Source: Roseburia sp.
GTDB taxonomy: Bacteria; Bacillota; Clostridia; Lachnospirales; Lachnospiraceae
Assembly: GCA_023667765.1 (NCBI GenBank)
Contig: JAMOZS010000003.1
Span: 1 to 64,000, forward strand
Direction of reading: 5' to 3'
Length of the DNA stretch: 64,000 nt
This document shows, piece after piece, positions 63,713 to 64,000 of this stretch (positions are counted from its first letter, which is position 1; the number at the start of each line of letters is the position of its first letter). Under the pieces are notes generated by a model. It saw only the letters and a program-made list of their open reading frames with translations, had not been told where the DNA came from and did not search any database. Made by a program: the position numbers and the translations under genes.

Positions 63713-64000
63713 TTATTCTCCGTATCTCATCAAATCTTCTACTGTCTCGATATTTTCCACTAAAACATCCTTTGTAATTTTTCGAATAAATTTCTTTAAT
63801 GTATTTCCGGGACCGATTTCAATAAATTTTTCCACCCCCTGCGCCAACATGGTTTCCACACTCTGCTGCCATAAAACAGGGGAGCTAATCTGTTCCACAA
63901 GTATATCCGGTATCACTTCCTTGTCTTCTATCAGCCGGGCATTCCTATTGGCAACATAGGGAATCTGCAATGGTCTCCAATGAATTTGTCCCAATTCGCT
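63713..64000 (-). CDS. Malonyl-CoA:ACP transacylase (FabD-like), C-terminus only
   Basis: The reading frame enters from beyond 64000; its last 95 residues are visible, SELGQIHW at the window edge and no in-window start that fits the family. IPYVANRNARLIED, then ISSPVLWQQSVETML and FIEIGPGNTLKKF are the C-terminal hallmarks of FabD/AT domains; the catalytic Ser and His lie outside. It would load malonyl (or methylmalonyl) units on the ACP. A polyketide-type AT cannot be excluded. Confidence 0.85.
   Translation of the reverse strand, partial: SELGQIHWRPLQIPYVANRNARLIEDKEVIPDILVEQISSPVLWQQSVETMLAQGVEKFIEIGPGNTLKKFIRKITKDVLVENIETVEDLMRYGE

Noticed and set aside
1..64000. Search by eye for tRNA, rRNA, transposase, integrase and phage genes
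   Set aside because: None seen; no frame carries a transposase or integrase motif and intergenic gaps are too short for rRNA.

Overview
The window looks like part of the chromosome of a low-to-mid G+C Firmicute, probably a Lachnospiraceae-like Clostridium relative. The reasons are strong AGGAGG-type ribosome sites, many ATGA/TAATG overlaps, Dlt-like acylation genes, a glucan/choline-binding-like repeat protein with an NlpC/P60-like domain, and DUF6020/GtrII-type membrane proteins. It is a large surface-glycan locus. I see no tRNA, rRNA, insertion sequence, phage gene or CRISPR array. Nearly everything is on the minus strand; the exceptions are a three-gene plus-strand operon (21.7-26.6 kb) and one plus-strand secreted protein (35.3-36.8 kb).

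Region 1 (1-11.8 kb, read leftward from a promoter near 11.8 kb) is a tightly overlapping operon: GT52/sialyltransferase-like protein, ABC flippase-like exporter, GT2, pseF, FkbH-like protein, acyl carrier protein, pseH, pseI, pseG, membrane SGNH hydrolase, GtrII-like enzyme and the first codons of another GT2. Together with pseC and pseB at 29.4-31.7 kb this gives all six steps to CMP-pseudaminic acid. The FkbH+ACP pair beside pseH suggests a glyceroyl-modified sugar. Between 11.8 and 12.3 kb lies a structured non-coding element: inverted repeats of about 75 bp plus 53-bp tandem repeats.

Region 2 (12.3-28 kb) is dominated by polytopic membrane proteins (GtrII-like, GT39-like, DUF6020, PTPS-related/YfhO-like) and polyprenyl-phosphate-type GT2 enzymes, which suggests lipid-linked sugar donors used outside the membrane. 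Region 3 (27.9-34.9 kb) holds precursor genes: glmM, pseC, pseB, a DagK-like lipid kinase, manC and gmd. A plus-strand transglutaminase-like secreted protein with two InlB B-type repeats follows.

Region 4 (36.9-52.9 kb, visibly more A+T rich) is a Wzx-type polysaccharide cluster: flippase, Wzy-like protein, GT-C, GT8, pyruvyltransferase family, GT4, a cell-wall repeat/NlpC-P60-like protein, then a DltA/B/C/D-like set (AMP ligase, MBOAT, ACP, SGNH). It has its own promoter and sits just past a strong terminator at 53.0 kb.

Region 5 (53.1-64 kb) is the most unusual part. It contains a polyprenyl-P-type GT2, a lone acyl-CoA carboxyltransferase, ugd, a second AMP ligase paralogous to that of region 4, an SGNH protein fused to ILEI/FAM3-like repeats, an ACP, two ketoreductase-type SDRs, a KASIII-type synthase and the end of a FabD-like transacylase that runs off the window. 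I read this as a dedicated small acyl-chain pathway (for example 3-hydroxyacyl) for decorating an exported glycan.
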